A program made the translations under genes and the position numbers. Shown here one piece after another: positions 1 through 7,619 of a stretch of 64,000 bases of DNA (positions are counted from its first letter, which is position 1; each line of letters opens with the position of its first letter). The stretch is from VRUE01 sp036379955 (GTDB taxonomy: Bacteria > Actinomycetota > Thermoleophilia > Solirubrobacterales > 70-9): NCBI GenBank assembly GCA_036379955.1, contig DASVFR010000007.1:84091-148090 (forward strand). The letters are read 5' to 3'. The notes beneath the pieces were generated by a model, which made no database searches, had not been told where the DNA came from, and was given only the letters and a program-made list of their open reading frames with translations.

Positions 1-1
1 G

Positions 2-1327
2 GACTTCCGGCTCAGCGGCGCGACCTTCAGACGGGGCGAGGCCGGCTACGAGGAGGCCAGGCGGGAGACGGTCTGGAACGCGCGCACGCCGTCCCGCTAC
101 CCGGATCTGATCTTCCAGGCCGAGAGCGAGGAGGACCTGGTCGTGGCGGTCCGCTTCGCCCGCGCCGAGGGCATGAGGATTGGCGTGCGCTCGGGGGGTC
201 ACAGCTGGGCGGGCAACCACGTCCGCGACGGCGGGATGCTGATTGACGCCTCGCGCCTGAGCTCGGTCTCGATCGACGCGGCCACGAAGACGGCGGTCGT
301 CGGTCCCGGCGCCCGCGGCAACGAGGTGCTCGCCGCCCTGGCCGAGCGCGACCTCTTCTTCCCCGCGGGGCACTGCCCCGGCGTGGCGCTCGGCGGCTAC
401 GTGCTGCAGGGCGGCTTCGGCTGGAACGGGCGCGTGCACGGCCCGGCCTGCATGAGCGTCGAGGCGATCGATGTCGTCACCGCCGCCGGCGAGCTGGTCC
501 GCGCCGATGCCGAGAGCCATCCCGACCTCTTCTGGGCCGCACGCGGTTCGGGCCCCGGCTTCTTCGGCGCCGTCGCTCGCTTCCACCTGCGCCTCTACCC
601 GCGCCCGCGGCACGTCGCCAACGGCGTCTTCCTCTACCCGATCGAGTGCCTCGAGGAGGTCTTCCGCTGGGCGCACGAGATCGGTCCGCGGGTGCCGCGG
701 GCGATGGAGCTGATGGTGGTGATCCATCGTGACCTCCAGGGGGAGCTGGAGATCGCGGTGACCGGGCCGGTGCTGGTCGACACGCCAGAGGAGGCGGCCG
801 AGGCGCTGGCGCTGCTCGAGACCTGCCCGGCGCGCGAGCGGGCGAAGGGGGCGGCGCCGAACGCCGAGGTCCAGCTCGCCGACCTCTACGCGGCCGTGCA
901 CCACTCCTACCCCGACGAGCACCGTTACTCGGCCGACAACATGTGGACGCACGCGCCGGTCGAGGAGTTGCTGCCCGGCCTGCGGCGGATCGCAGAGACG
1001 ATGCCGGCGGCGCCCTCGCACATGCTCTGGATGAACTGGGGCCCGAGTCCCGCCCGGCCGGAGATGGCCTACAGCGTCGAGGACGACACCTACATCGCCC
1101 TCTACGGCGTCTGGCAGGACGCCGCCGAAGACGAGGCCAACGTCGCTTGGGCGACGGAGCGGATGCGGGAGATGGAGCACCTCGCCAGCGGCATCCAGCT
1201 CGCCGACGAGAACCTCGGCAACCGCCCGGCCCGCTTCGTCAGCGAGGAGAGGATGGCGCGGCTCGACGAGGTGCGGGCGGCCTATGACCCCGACGGTCTC
1301 TTCCATCCCTGGATGGGCCGGCTCTGA
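2..1327 (+). CDS. FAD-binding oxidoreductase (PCMH/BBE family), 5' end outside window
   Basis: The reading frame is open from the first base of the window, so the true start lies upstream; 441 residues are visible. The N-terminal half is a PCMH-type FAD domain: a GVRSGGHSWAG motif (His at about visible residue 67) and an AGHCPGVALGG motif (Cys at about residue 125) are the two attachment points of bicovalently bound FAD in berberine-bridge and gluco-oligosaccharide oxidases. The protein ends with a BBE-type tail (YDPDGLFHPWMG). Members oxidise alcohols, sugars or alkaloid-like substrates with O2; the substrate cannot be read from sequence. There is no visible signal peptide in the part present. 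The next gene follows after 7 nt, suggesting co-transcription. Confidence 0.85.
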   Translation, partial: DFRLSGATFRRGEAGYEEARRETVWNARTPSRYPDLIFQAESEEDLVVAVRFARAEGMRIGVRSGGHSWAGNHVRDGGMLIDASRLSSVSIDAATKTAVVGPGARGNEVLAALAERDLFFPAGHCPGVALGGYVLQGGFGWNGRVHGPACMSVEAIDVVTAAGELVRADAESHPDLFWAARGSGPGFFGAVARFHLRLYPRPRHVANGVFLYPIECLEEVFRWAHEIGPRVPRAMELMVVIHRDLQGELEIAVTGPVLVDTPEEAAEALALLETCPARERAKGAAPNAEVQLADLYAAVHHSYPDEHRYSADNMWTHAPVEELLPGLRRIAETMPAAPSHMLWMNWGPSPARPEMAYSVEDDTYIALYGVWQDAAEDEANVAWATERMREMEHLASGIQLADENLGNRPARFVSEERMARLDEVRAAYDPDGLFHPWMGRL

Positions 1328-1334
1328 GGCGGCG

Positions 1335-2110
1335 ATGGGCGACCCGAGGCTCAAGTCCTACCTCTCGCGGCCACTGAGCCCGCCCGATCCTGCCGTGCTC
1401 GCCGCGATCGAGGCGGGGCCGGTCGATCCGGTGCGGACCGTGTCTCGCGCGGAGGTCGATCGCCTGCTCGATCCGGAGCCGCTGCCGGTGGAGACCGGCT
1501 GGTGCTTCCGCCCCGACGGGATCGGCTACGTCGCGGTGCGCACGGCGAGCCGGGGGTGAGCGCGGAGATGGTCGAGTGGTGGTTCGACTGGCATCCGCAT
1601 GACGCCGACCGCTACCGGGCATGGCATCCGCTGGCCCACGTCGACAACTCGGTCGAGTCGCCGGCCTCGCGCGGAGCGAAGGCGCACTGGGGCGCCCTGC
1701 ACCACCCGGTCGAGGACGTCGGCACGGGCGTCGTCCACGCCCGGATCGCCTTCGAACCGCCGAGCGCGATCGGGTTCTCGACCGACGCGCTCAACGACCC
1801 CCGGGTGGCGACGATCGTCTGCGGCCACGTCGGCGACGACAGGCTCCGCCTGCGCCACTCGGTCATGGCGCACGTCTTCCTCGCCGCGGACGAGGGGGTC
1901 GCGCTCCGCAGCCACTTCTGGCTCGGTGCCGCGATACGCCCCTATCTGCCGGCGCCGCTGGGCGCGTCGCTCGGCCGGGCGATGGACAACCGGCTCGTGC
2001 GGCGCCTCTCGCTTCCCCGCGACCTGCCGCGGGCGCTCGCCACGCATTGCGCCGAGGAGTACGCGAACTTGGGCACGCTCCTGCCGGAGCTCTACGAGCG
2101 CTTCGGGTGA
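1335..2110 (+). pseudogene. DAPG-hydrolase-like protein, interrupted by a one-base frameshift
   Basis: Two adjacent frames together make one protein. Frame one starts at ATG 1335 (MGDPRLKSYL) and runs to a TGA at 1557-1559, ending with CFRPDGIGYVAVRT. The next frame resumes at once with PGVSAEMVEWWFDWH and ends at 2110. In the 2,4-diacetylphloroglucinol hydrolase (PhlG) family these segments are continuous (GTGYVA, then PGV.pEM..WWF.WH), so one base is missing near 1541-1558. The motif-bearing part is well preserved, including histidines in WHP and HPLAH that suit a metal site. Family members cleave C-C bonds of acylphloroglucinols and related compounds. It could be a young pseudogene or a sequencing error in the GC-rich run; I see no slippery-site arrangement that argues for programmed shifting. 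Confidence 0.7.
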
Positions 2111-2114
2111 CGCC

Positions 2115-3143
2115 GTGCCCACCGCTTCGATCTTCGCCGAGCGCTTCGCCTCGCAGGGGTTGTCGGGGCGGCCCGCGCGCGATCCGGCGGCGGTCGCCGA
2201 GCGGCTGCTCGCGGTTCAGGGCCAGGACTCGCGCGGGGCGCGGCTGGCGGTGCGGGCACGTAGCGAGGGGCTGGGCGCCAGCGACGTCGATCGGGCGCTC
2301 GACGGGCGCGAGCTGCTGATCACCTGGCTCAACCGCGGCACCCTGCACCTGGTGCGGGCCGAGGACTACCCCTGGCTGCAGGCGCTGACCACGCCGCCGC
2401 TGTTCACCTCGTGCAAACGCCGCCTGAGCCAGGAGGGGGTCGCGCCGGAGATGGGCGAGCGGGCCGTGGCGACGATCGAGCGGGCGCTGGCGGAGGAGGG
2501 ACCGCTGACGCGACGCCAGCTGCGCGAGCGGCTGGACGCGGTCGGTGTGCCGACCCAGGGACAAGCCCTGATCCATCTCCTCTTTCTCTCGGCCGTGCGC
2601 GGAGTCACCGTGCGGGGTCCGATGGCGGGCAAGGAACACGCCTACGTCCTCGTCCGCGACTGGCTGGGGGGGCCGAAGCCGGTCGACCGCGACGTCGCCC
2701 TCGCCGAGCTTGCCCGCCGCTACCTGGTTGGCCACGCGCCAGCCAACGACCGCGACCTGGCCAAATGGGCGGGCTTGCCGCTGCGCGACGCTCGCGCCGG
2801 TCTGAGCGCGATCGCCTCCGAGCTGGTCGAGCGAGAAGACGGTCTCGTCCACCTCGCCAAGCACCCGCCCGTCGCCGAGGTCCCTGGCCCGCGCCTGCTC
2901 GGCGCCTTCGATCCCGTTCTGCTCGGCTGGACCTCGCGCGAACGGATCCTCGGCCCTCACACCCACCTGGTGACGATGAACGGCATCTTCAGGCCTTTCG
3001 CGCTGGTCAAGGGCCGCGCCGCCGCCAACTGGAAGCTCGAGCGCGGCCGGGTCTCGATCGAGCCGCTCGGCCGCGTCTCGAAGGCGGCGACGGCCGCGCT
3101 GGAGGCGGACGCCGCCGACGTCGAACGGTTCATCGCTGGCTGA
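2115..3143 (+). CDS. Winged-helix DNA-binding protein, AlkZ/AlkX-like (HTH_42, DUF1006)
   Basis: 342 residues from GTG 2115, 4 nt after the preceding frame ends. It matches the HTH_42 family of tandem winged-helix proteins that includes the DNA glycosylases AlkZ and AlkX, which unhook interstrand crosslinks or excise alkylated bases. Near residue 35 it has AVQGQDSRGARLAVRAR, with a Q-x-Q arrangement like the catalytic QxQ of AlkZ. TWLNRGTLHLVRAEDYPW (start of the second winged helix) and the C-terminal GAFDPVLLGWTSRERIL are typical of the family. It is likely cytoplasmic and acts in DNA repair or self-resistance. The glycosylase activity is inferred from the motif; many members of this family are uncharacterised. 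It ends 14 nt inside the convergent ATPase gene. Confidence 0.75.
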   Translation: MPTASIFAERFASQGLSGRPARDPAAVAERLLAVQGQDSRGARLAVRARSEGLGASDVDRALDGRELLITWLNRGTLHLVRAEDYPWLQALTTPPLFTSCKRRLSQEGVAPEMGERAVATIERALAEEGPLTRRQLRERLDAVGVPTQGQALIHLLFLSAVRGVTVRGPMAGKEHAYVLVRDWLGGPKPVDRDVALAELARRYLVGHAPANDRDLAKWAGLPLRDARAGLSAIASELVEREDGLVHLAKHPPVAEVPGPRLLGAFDPVLLGWTSRERILGPHTHLVTMNGIFRPFALVKGRAAANWKLERGRVSIEPLGRVSKAATAALEADAADVERFIAG

Positions 3144-4329
3144 GCGGTTCTGAATCGGCAAGGAAGGCCTCCAGCGGCGTTCCGTCGCCGCCGACGAGCA
3201 GCTTTCGAGCCCGTCCGTGGGCAGCGTCGAACGCCGCCATTCCCGGCAGGCCGTCGCGGGTGCGGCCACTCTTGACCTCGAGCGCGATCAGGTCGGGACC
3301 GCGCTCGATCACGTAGTCGACCTCCCTACCGCGGTCGCGCCAGTAGAGCACCTCGGTCCGGGGATCGCGGGTGGCGAGTAGGTGCGCGCCGACGGCAGTC
3401 TCGACCAGGCGACCCCAGTGCTGAGACTCTCCGCGGGCCTCGGAATACGTGCGTCCTGACGTAGCCGAGACCAAGCCGGTGTCGAGTGCCAGCAGCTTCG
3501 GCGTCGAGCGCCGCCGCCGGACTTTGCCCGTCGAGTACTTCTCAATCCCGACGGCAAGCCCGGCCGCGCCGAGCAGGTCGAGATAGTGAGCGAGGGTGGT
3601 CGTGTTGCCGGCGTCCTGCAGCTGGCCGGTCAGCTTCTGGTAGGAGACGATCTGTCCCGAGTAGTCGCAAACCAGGCGGAACAGGCCGCGCAGCAGGGCC
3701 GGCTTGTCGACCCTGGTTAGCAGCAGCAAGTCTCGCGACACCGTCGTCTCCACTATCGAATCGAGCAGGAAGGAGACCCAGCGGGCCTCGTCTTCGATCA
3801 GCGTTGCCGCCCCCGGATAGCCGCCGAAGTAGACGAACTCGTCGAAGCTGAGGCCGAAGGCGTCGCGCATCTCGCCGAAGGACCAGTGCGGTGCCCGGAT
3901 CAGCTCGAAGCGCCCGGTCAGGCTCTCGCTCAGGCCGTGCTGCACGAGCAGGGCGGCTGATCCGAGTAGCACGACGCGGAGAGGGAGATCGGCCGCCCGA
4001 TCCTCGTCCCAGAGACGCTTCACCGCCTCCGCCCAGCCGGTCACCTTCTGGATCTCGTCGATCGCCAGTATCGCTGCGCCGTTGCGAGCGCGAGCCAGCT
4101 GCCGCCCGTGCTCCCACTGTGCCTCCAGCCAGGCGGTGTCACGCAGCGTCGGGTCGTCAGCGCTCGCGTAGTGGCTGGGAGCGTCGATCTCGGCCAATAC
4201 CTGCTTGACCAACGTCGTCTTGCCGACCTGTCGAGGGCCGCTCACGACCTGGATCCGGGTTGCGTCCTCAGCGAGTCGCGAGGCCAGCAGACTGAATGCG
4301 GCCCTTCGGAATGTCCGCGAATCACTCAT
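3130..4329 (-). CDS. ATP-binding protein, AAA_14 plus DUF4143
   Basis: 399 residues. The N-terminal P-loop ATPase has Walker A GPRQVGKTTLVKQ (about residues 32-44) and Walker B ILAIDEIQKV (about 90-99). The C-terminal DUF4143 half ends with a restriction-nuclease-like strand pattern, YWRDRGREVDYVIERGP then LIALEVKSGR, in which D, E and K match a PD-(D/E)XK core. These standalone ATPases are widespread, often horizontally transferred and of unknown function; links to defence or toxin-antitoxin roles are suggested in the literature but unproven. The start ATG 4329 lies inside a regular array of TGAGT/ACTCA half-sites, so autoregulation is plausible. It is convergent with, and overlaps by 14 nt, the AlkZ-like gene. 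Confidence 0.85.
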   Translation of the reverse strand: MSDSRTFRRAAFSLLASRLAEDATRIQVVSGPRQVGKTTLVKQVLAEIDAPSHYASADDPTLRDTAWLEAQWEHGRQLARARNGAAILAIDEIQKVTGWAEAVKRLWDEDRAADLPLRVVLLGSAALLVQHGLSESLTGRFELIRAPHWSFGEMRDAFGLSFDEFVYFGGYPGAATLIEDEARWVSFLLDSIVETTVSRDLLLLTRVDKPALLRGLFRLVCDYSGQIVSYQKLTGQLQDAGNTTTLAHYLDLLGAAGLAVGIEKYSTGKVRRRRSTPKLLALDTGLVSATSGRTYSEARGESQHWGRLVETAVGAHLLATRDPRTEVLYWRDRGREVDYVIERGPDLIALEVKSGRTRDGLPGMAAFDAAHGRARKLLVGGDGTPLEAFLADSEPLSQR

Positions 4330-4361
4330 TCTATTGAGTGATTTTACTCATCTCATTGAGT
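4324..4361. promoter_or_regulatory. Operator-like array of alternating ACTCA/TGAGT half-sites, 11-bp period
   Basis: Four pentamers occur at 4324-4328 (ACTCA), 4335-4339 (TGAGT), 4346-4350 (ACTCA) and 4357-4361 (TGAGT), each exactly 11 bp after the last and alternating in orientation. Every neighbouring pair is therefore an inverted repeat with a 6-bp AT-rich centre. The array overlaps the start codon of the ATPase gene. One helical turn per half-site is what cooperative dimers binding one DNA face need. No candidate repressor lies next to it, so autoregulation is the simplest guess. Confidence 0.55.
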
Positions 4362-4450
4362 ATTTTGTCGGCGGCCCTGAAACTTGGCATCACAGAGCCA
4401 GATGCGAAAGGATGGGGTCCCGCACACGCAGACCAGCAGAGGAGAAGAAC

Positions 4451-4822
4451 ATGGGACGCCCGGTGGTCCATTTTGAGGTGGTTGGCAAGGACGGTCCGAA
4501 GCTGCAGAGCTACTACGCCGAGCTCTTCGAGTGGGACGTCAACGCCGAGAACGAGATGAAATACGGCTTGGTCGACCGCGAGGCCAGCAGCAACGGCGAA
4601 GGTATCGGCCTCGGCGGCGGCATCGGCCAGGGCCCCGAGGGCTACGAGGGTCACGTCACCTTCTACGTCGAAGTCCCCAGCGTCGAGGACGCCCTCGCCA
4701 AGGCCGAGTCCCTCGGTGGCACCCGCGTCATGGGCCCCGAGACGATCATGGGCCGCATGGTCCTCGGCCAGCTCAAGGACCCCGAGGGCAACGTGATCGG
4801 CCTGATCGAGGGCGCTTCTTAG
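4451..4822 (+). CDS. VOC (glyoxalase/bleomycin-resistance fold) family protein
   Basis: 123 residues from ATG 4451, preceded by GGAGAAG as ribosome binding site. A single VOC module: the N-terminal half has RPVVHFEVVGKDGPKLQSYY with LFEWDV, the C-terminal half has HVTFYVEVPSVEDALAKAES and ends in LGQLKDPEGNVIGLIEG, the usual last strand carrying a metal-ligand Glu. VOC proteins bind divalent metals and act as lyases, dioxygenases or resistance binders, usually as dimers when one module long. This small subtype (VOC proteins acting on unknown substrates) is common in actinobacteria, and the substrate is unknown. It ends 1 nt before the convergent glyS. Confidence 0.8.
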   Translation: MGRPVVHFEVVGKDGPKLQSYYAELFEWDVNAENEMKYGLVDREASSNGEGIGLGGGIGQGPEGYEGHVTFYVEVPSVEDALAKAESLGGTRVMGPETIMGRMVLGQLKDPEGNVIGLIEGAS

Positions 4823-4823
4823 G

Positions 4824-6215
4824 TCAGTCCAGCTTCGGGCTCTGCCAGGGCTGGGCCAGCCGGGCCGCCAGGTCGTCGGCGAGGCCGGCGATCGGGACTC
4901 TCGTCTGTTCCAGGGAGTCCCGATCGCGCAGCGTCACCGTGTCGTCTTCCATCGTCTGGCCGTCGACGGTGATGCCCCAGGGGGTGCCGATCTCGTCCTG
5001 GCGACGGTAGCGCTTGCCGATCGAGCCGCCCTCGTCGAACTCGGCCGGCAGGCGGGTGCGAAGCTCGTTGAAGATCTCGCGAGCCTTCTCCGGCATTCCC
5101 TCCTTGGAGACGAGTGGGAGGACGGCGACCTTGACCGGGGCCAGCTTCGGGTGCAGGCGCAGGACGGTGCGCTGGCGTCCCTCCACTTCCTCGACCTCGT
5201 AGGAGTCGACGAGGAAGGCAAGCGTCGCCCGATCGGCGCCGGCCGCCGGCTCGATCACGTGCGGCACGTAGCGCTCCTTGGTCTGCTGGTCGAAGTACTC
5301 GAGCTTCTCGCCGCTGAACTTGGCGTGCTGGGTGAGGTCGAAGTTGCCGCGGTTGGCGATTCCCTCCAGCTCCGACCAGCCGATCGGGAAGAGGTACTCG
5401 ACGTCGCTGGTCCCCGAGGAATAGTGGGAGAGCTCGTCGGCGTCGTGCGGGCGCACGCGCAGGAGCTCGGGCCGGATGCCGAGCTCCACGTACCAGCGCT
5501 CGCGGAGCTCGATCCACTCGCGGTACCAGCGCTCGGCCTCGGCCGGCGGCACGAAGAACTCCATCTCCATCTGCTCGAACTCGCGCGTGCGGAAGATGAA
5601 GTTGCCGGGCGTGATCTCGTTGCGGAAGGACTTGCCGATCTGGGCGATGCCGAAGGGCGGCTTCTTGCGCGCGAACGCCATCACGTTCTTGAAGTTGATG
5701 AAGATGCCCTGCGCCGTCTCCGGCCGCAGGTAGACCTCCGAGCCCTCGCCCGCCACCGGACCGATGTGGGTCTCGAACATCAGGTTGAACTGGCGCGGCT
5801 CGGAGAGCTCGCCCCCGCACTCCGGGCAGCGCAGCTCGGCGCTCGGGTCGCCGCCCTCGGCTTCGATCGCCTCGCGCAGGTGGTCCTCGCGCCAGCGCCT
5901 CTTGCACTTGCCGAGGCACTGGACGAGCGGGTCGGTGAAGCCTTCCAGGTGGCCCGAGGCCTCCCAGACCCGCGGGTGCTGGAGAATCGCCGAGTCGAGC
6001 GCGACGATGTCGTCGCGCTCCTGCAGCATCGCGCGCCACCACTCGGCCTTGACGTTGTTCTTCAACAGCACGCCGTAGTGGCCGTAGTCGTAGGTCGAGC
6101 CGAGCCCGCCGTAGATCTCCGAGGAGGGGAAGACGAAGCCGCGCCGCTTGCAGAGCGCGACGATCTCCTCCATCGAGACCTCGGTGGCGGGCGTCCCTCC
6201 CTCGGCGGTTGCCAT
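4824..6215 (-). CDS. glyS: Glycyl-tRNA synthetase, class II alpha2 type
   Basis: 463 residues. It charges tRNA-Gly with glycine using ATP in the cytoplasm. Class II motifs are visible: FVFPSSEIYGGLGSTYDYG near the N-terminus, the zinc-ribbon-like RCPECGGEL, motif 2 around IGKSFRNEITPGNFIFRTREF, and a C-terminal anticodon-binding domain (APVKVAVLPLV). This is the homodimeric archaeal/eukaryotic-like form used by actinobacteria. I chose ATG 6215 over an upstream in-frame ATG because a TACGGT hexamer lies exactly 6 nt before it, leaving no room for a longer 5' end. Convergent with the VOC gene and divergent from fmdB. Confidence 0.95.
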   Translation of the reverse strand: MATAEGGTPATEVSMEEIVALCKRRGFVFPSSEIYGGLGSTYDYGHYGVLLKNNVKAEWWRAMLQERDDIVALDSAILQHPRVWEASGHLEGFTDPLVQCLGKCKRRWREDHLREAIEAEGGDPSAELRCPECGGELSEPRQFNLMFETHIGPVAGEGSEVYLRPETAQGIFINFKNVMAFARKKPPFGIAQIGKSFRNEITPGNFIFRTREFEQMEMEFFVPPAEAERWYREWIELRERWYVELGIRPELLRVRPHDADELSHYSSGTSDVEYLFPIGWSELEGIANRGNFDLTQHAKFSGEKLEYFDQQTKERYVPHVIEPAAGADRATLAFLVDSYEVEEVEGRQRTVLRLHPKLAPVKVAVLPLVSKEGMPEKAREIFNELRTRLPAEFDEGGSIGKRYRRQDEIGTPWGITVDGQTMEDDTVTLRDRDSLEQTRVPIAGLADDLAARLAQPWQSPKLD

Positions 6216-6221
6216 GCCGGA

Positions 6222-6227
6222 ACCGTA
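6222..6227 (-). promoter_or_regulatory. -10 hexamer of glyS, leaderless geometry
   Basis: TACGGT on the minus strand followed by 6 nt and then ATG. With a -10 element ending at -7, transcription would begin on the A of the start codon. Confidence 0.5.
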
Positions 6228-6252
6228 TCGGCTGCGATAATCGCCCAGCTTC

Positions 6253-6558
6253 ATGCCCATTTACGAGTACAAGTGCGAGAACGGCCACGTCTTCGACGTG
6301 ATCCAGAAGATGAGCGACGAGCCGCTCAGCGAGTGCCAGGAGTGCGGCGCTCCAGCGGAGCGCGTCCTGCACCCGGTTGCGGTCCACTTCAAGGGCTCGG
6401 GCTTCTACAACACCGACTACGGCAAGAAGAAGAAGGGCGGAGCCAACGGCGGCTCCGGTGGCGAGGGTTCGGGCGAGTCGAAGGGCTCGGAGTCCAAGTC
6501 CAGCGACTCGAAGCCGAAGAGCGACTCCAAGCCCAAGGCGTCTACCGCCAGCGACTGA
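6253..6558 (+). CDS. FmdB-type zinc-ribbon protein
   Basis: 101 residues. The first 55 residues are a classic FmdB/CxxC_CXXC_SSSS zinc ribbon: MPIYEYKCENGHVFDV, then ECQECGAPAERVL, and GSGFYNTDYG. The paired CxxC-like knuckles bind zinc. The rest is a low-complexity Ser/Lys/Gly tail (repeated SDSKPKS blocks). The name comes from fmdB of formamide-degradation operons, where it is a putative regulator; in most bacteria the role is unknown. It is divergent from glyS with overlapping promoter regions (a GATAAT hexamer lies 11 nt before its ATG). Its stop codon is the first three bases of a 38-bp palindrome. Confidence 0.85.
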   Translation: MPIYEYKCENGHVFDVIQKMSDEPLSECQECGAPAERVLHPVAVHFKGSGFYNTDYGKKKKGGANGGSGGEGSGESKGSESKSSDSKPKSDSKPKASTASD

Positions 6559-6593
6559 TCGATTGACCCCCCTATAGGGTGGTCAAAGCATCA
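6556..6593. repeat. 38-bp palindromic element, copy 1
   Basis: A near-perfect palindrome. Its core, 6563-6586, reads TTGACC-CCCCTATAGGG-TGGTCAA, and the outer TGAT/ATCA ends extend it to 38 bp. A second copy lies at 20095-20132; on alignment 33 of 41 bases agree. Both copies stand just upstream of a plus-strand gene (28 and 49 nt from the core to the start). It could be an operator for a dimeric regulator or a dispersed repeat; the core also contains a TTGACC -35-like and a TATAGG/TAGGGT -10-like string. Confidence 0.6.
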
Positions 6594-6613
6594 GCCGATC
6601 ACGGGGGAGAGGG

Positions 6614-7597
6614 ATGAGAGCGGAGCAGTCGCTGCACGGTGAGCCGGCCCGGTTCGAGCGCGGCTTCCAGCGGGTCGGCGAGGAGACCTGGGCCTGGCTG
6701 CAACCCAATGGCGCGCTCGGCGAGTCCAACGCCGGCCTGATCGCCTCTGGCGGGCACGCCCTGCTCGTCGACACGCTGTGGGACCTGGCGCTGACGCGGC
6801 GGATGCTGGACGAGGTGCGGGGACTGGTCGACGCCGACCCCGAGATCCTCTTCAACACGCACTCCGACGGCGACCACGTCTGGGGCAACCAGCTGCTCGC
6901 CGGAGCGCGGATCGTCTCGACCGCCAAGGCGCGCGAGCTGATGACGCTCGACACTCCGCGCGAGCTTCGCCGGCTGAAGCGGCTCGGCCAGGTCGTGCGG
7001 CCGCTCGGCCGCGAGTTCGCGCCTTTCGATTGGACCGGGGTCGAGCTGACTCTGCCCGACGAGACCTTCGAGGGCGAGCTGAGCGTCGAGGTCGGCGATC
7101 GCCGCGTCGAGCTGGTCGAGGTCGGGCCGGCGCACACGGCCGGCGACGCGATCGCCTGGGCCCCCGACGTCTCGGTCTGCTTCGCCGCGGACATTCTCTT
7201 CATCGGCTGCACGCCGATCACCTGGGCGGGCCCCCTCGCCGGCTGGCTGGCCGCGATCGACCGCATCTCCTCGCTGGGTGCTACCACCTTCGTGCCCGGA
7301 CACGGCCCCGTCTGCGACCAAGCCGCCGTCGACCTCCTCCGTCAATACCTCGAGTGGGCGCAGATCGAGGGCGGTGCTCTCCTCGACCGCGGCGTCTCCC
7401 CAGCCAAGGCGGCCCGCGACCTCCTCTTCAGCAGCGAGTTCGCCTCGCTCCCTTGGGCTGCCTGGAACGACCCCGCCCGCCTGGTCATCACCCTCAGCAC
7501 CGAGAACTACCGCCGCAACGGCGGGCAGGGACACCTCACTGGCTTCGGCCGCACCAAGGCGATCATGCGGATGAAACGCCTCGAGGAAAAGCTTTAG
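6614..7597 (+). CDS. MBL-fold metal-dependent hydrolase
   Basis: 327 residues from ATG 6614, with GGGGGAGAGGG directly upstream as a strong ribosome binding site. Metallo-beta-lactamase fold: the metal motif is NTHSDGDHVWGNQ (about residues 85-97), a variant of HxHxDH with Asp in place of the middle His. Later ligands are in EVGPAHTAGDAIAW and the C-terminal VPGHGPVCD. The layout resembles MBL hydrolases that act on small esters, thiol esters or quinol derivatives; the substrate is unknown. It sits downstream of a 38-bp palindrome that may control it, and is convergent with the LCP gene. Confidence 0.8.
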   Translation: MRAEQSLHGEPARFERGFQRVGEETWAWLQPNGALGESNAGLIASGGHALLVDTLWDLALTRRMLDEVRGLVDADPEILFNTHSDGDHVWGNQLLAGARIVSTAKARELMTLDTPRELRRLKRLGQVVRPLGREFAPFDWTGVELTLPDETFEGELSVEVGDRRVELVEVGPAHTAGDAIAWAPDVSVCFAADILFIGCTPITWAGPLAGWLAAIDRISSLGATTFVPGHGPVCDQAAVDLLRQYLEWAQIEGGALLDRGVSPAKAARDLLFSSEFASLPWAAWNDPARLVITLSTENYRRNGGQGHLTGFGRTKAIMRMKRLEEKL

Positions 7598-7619
7598 GAA
7601 GAGGAACCCCGGCCCTCCG

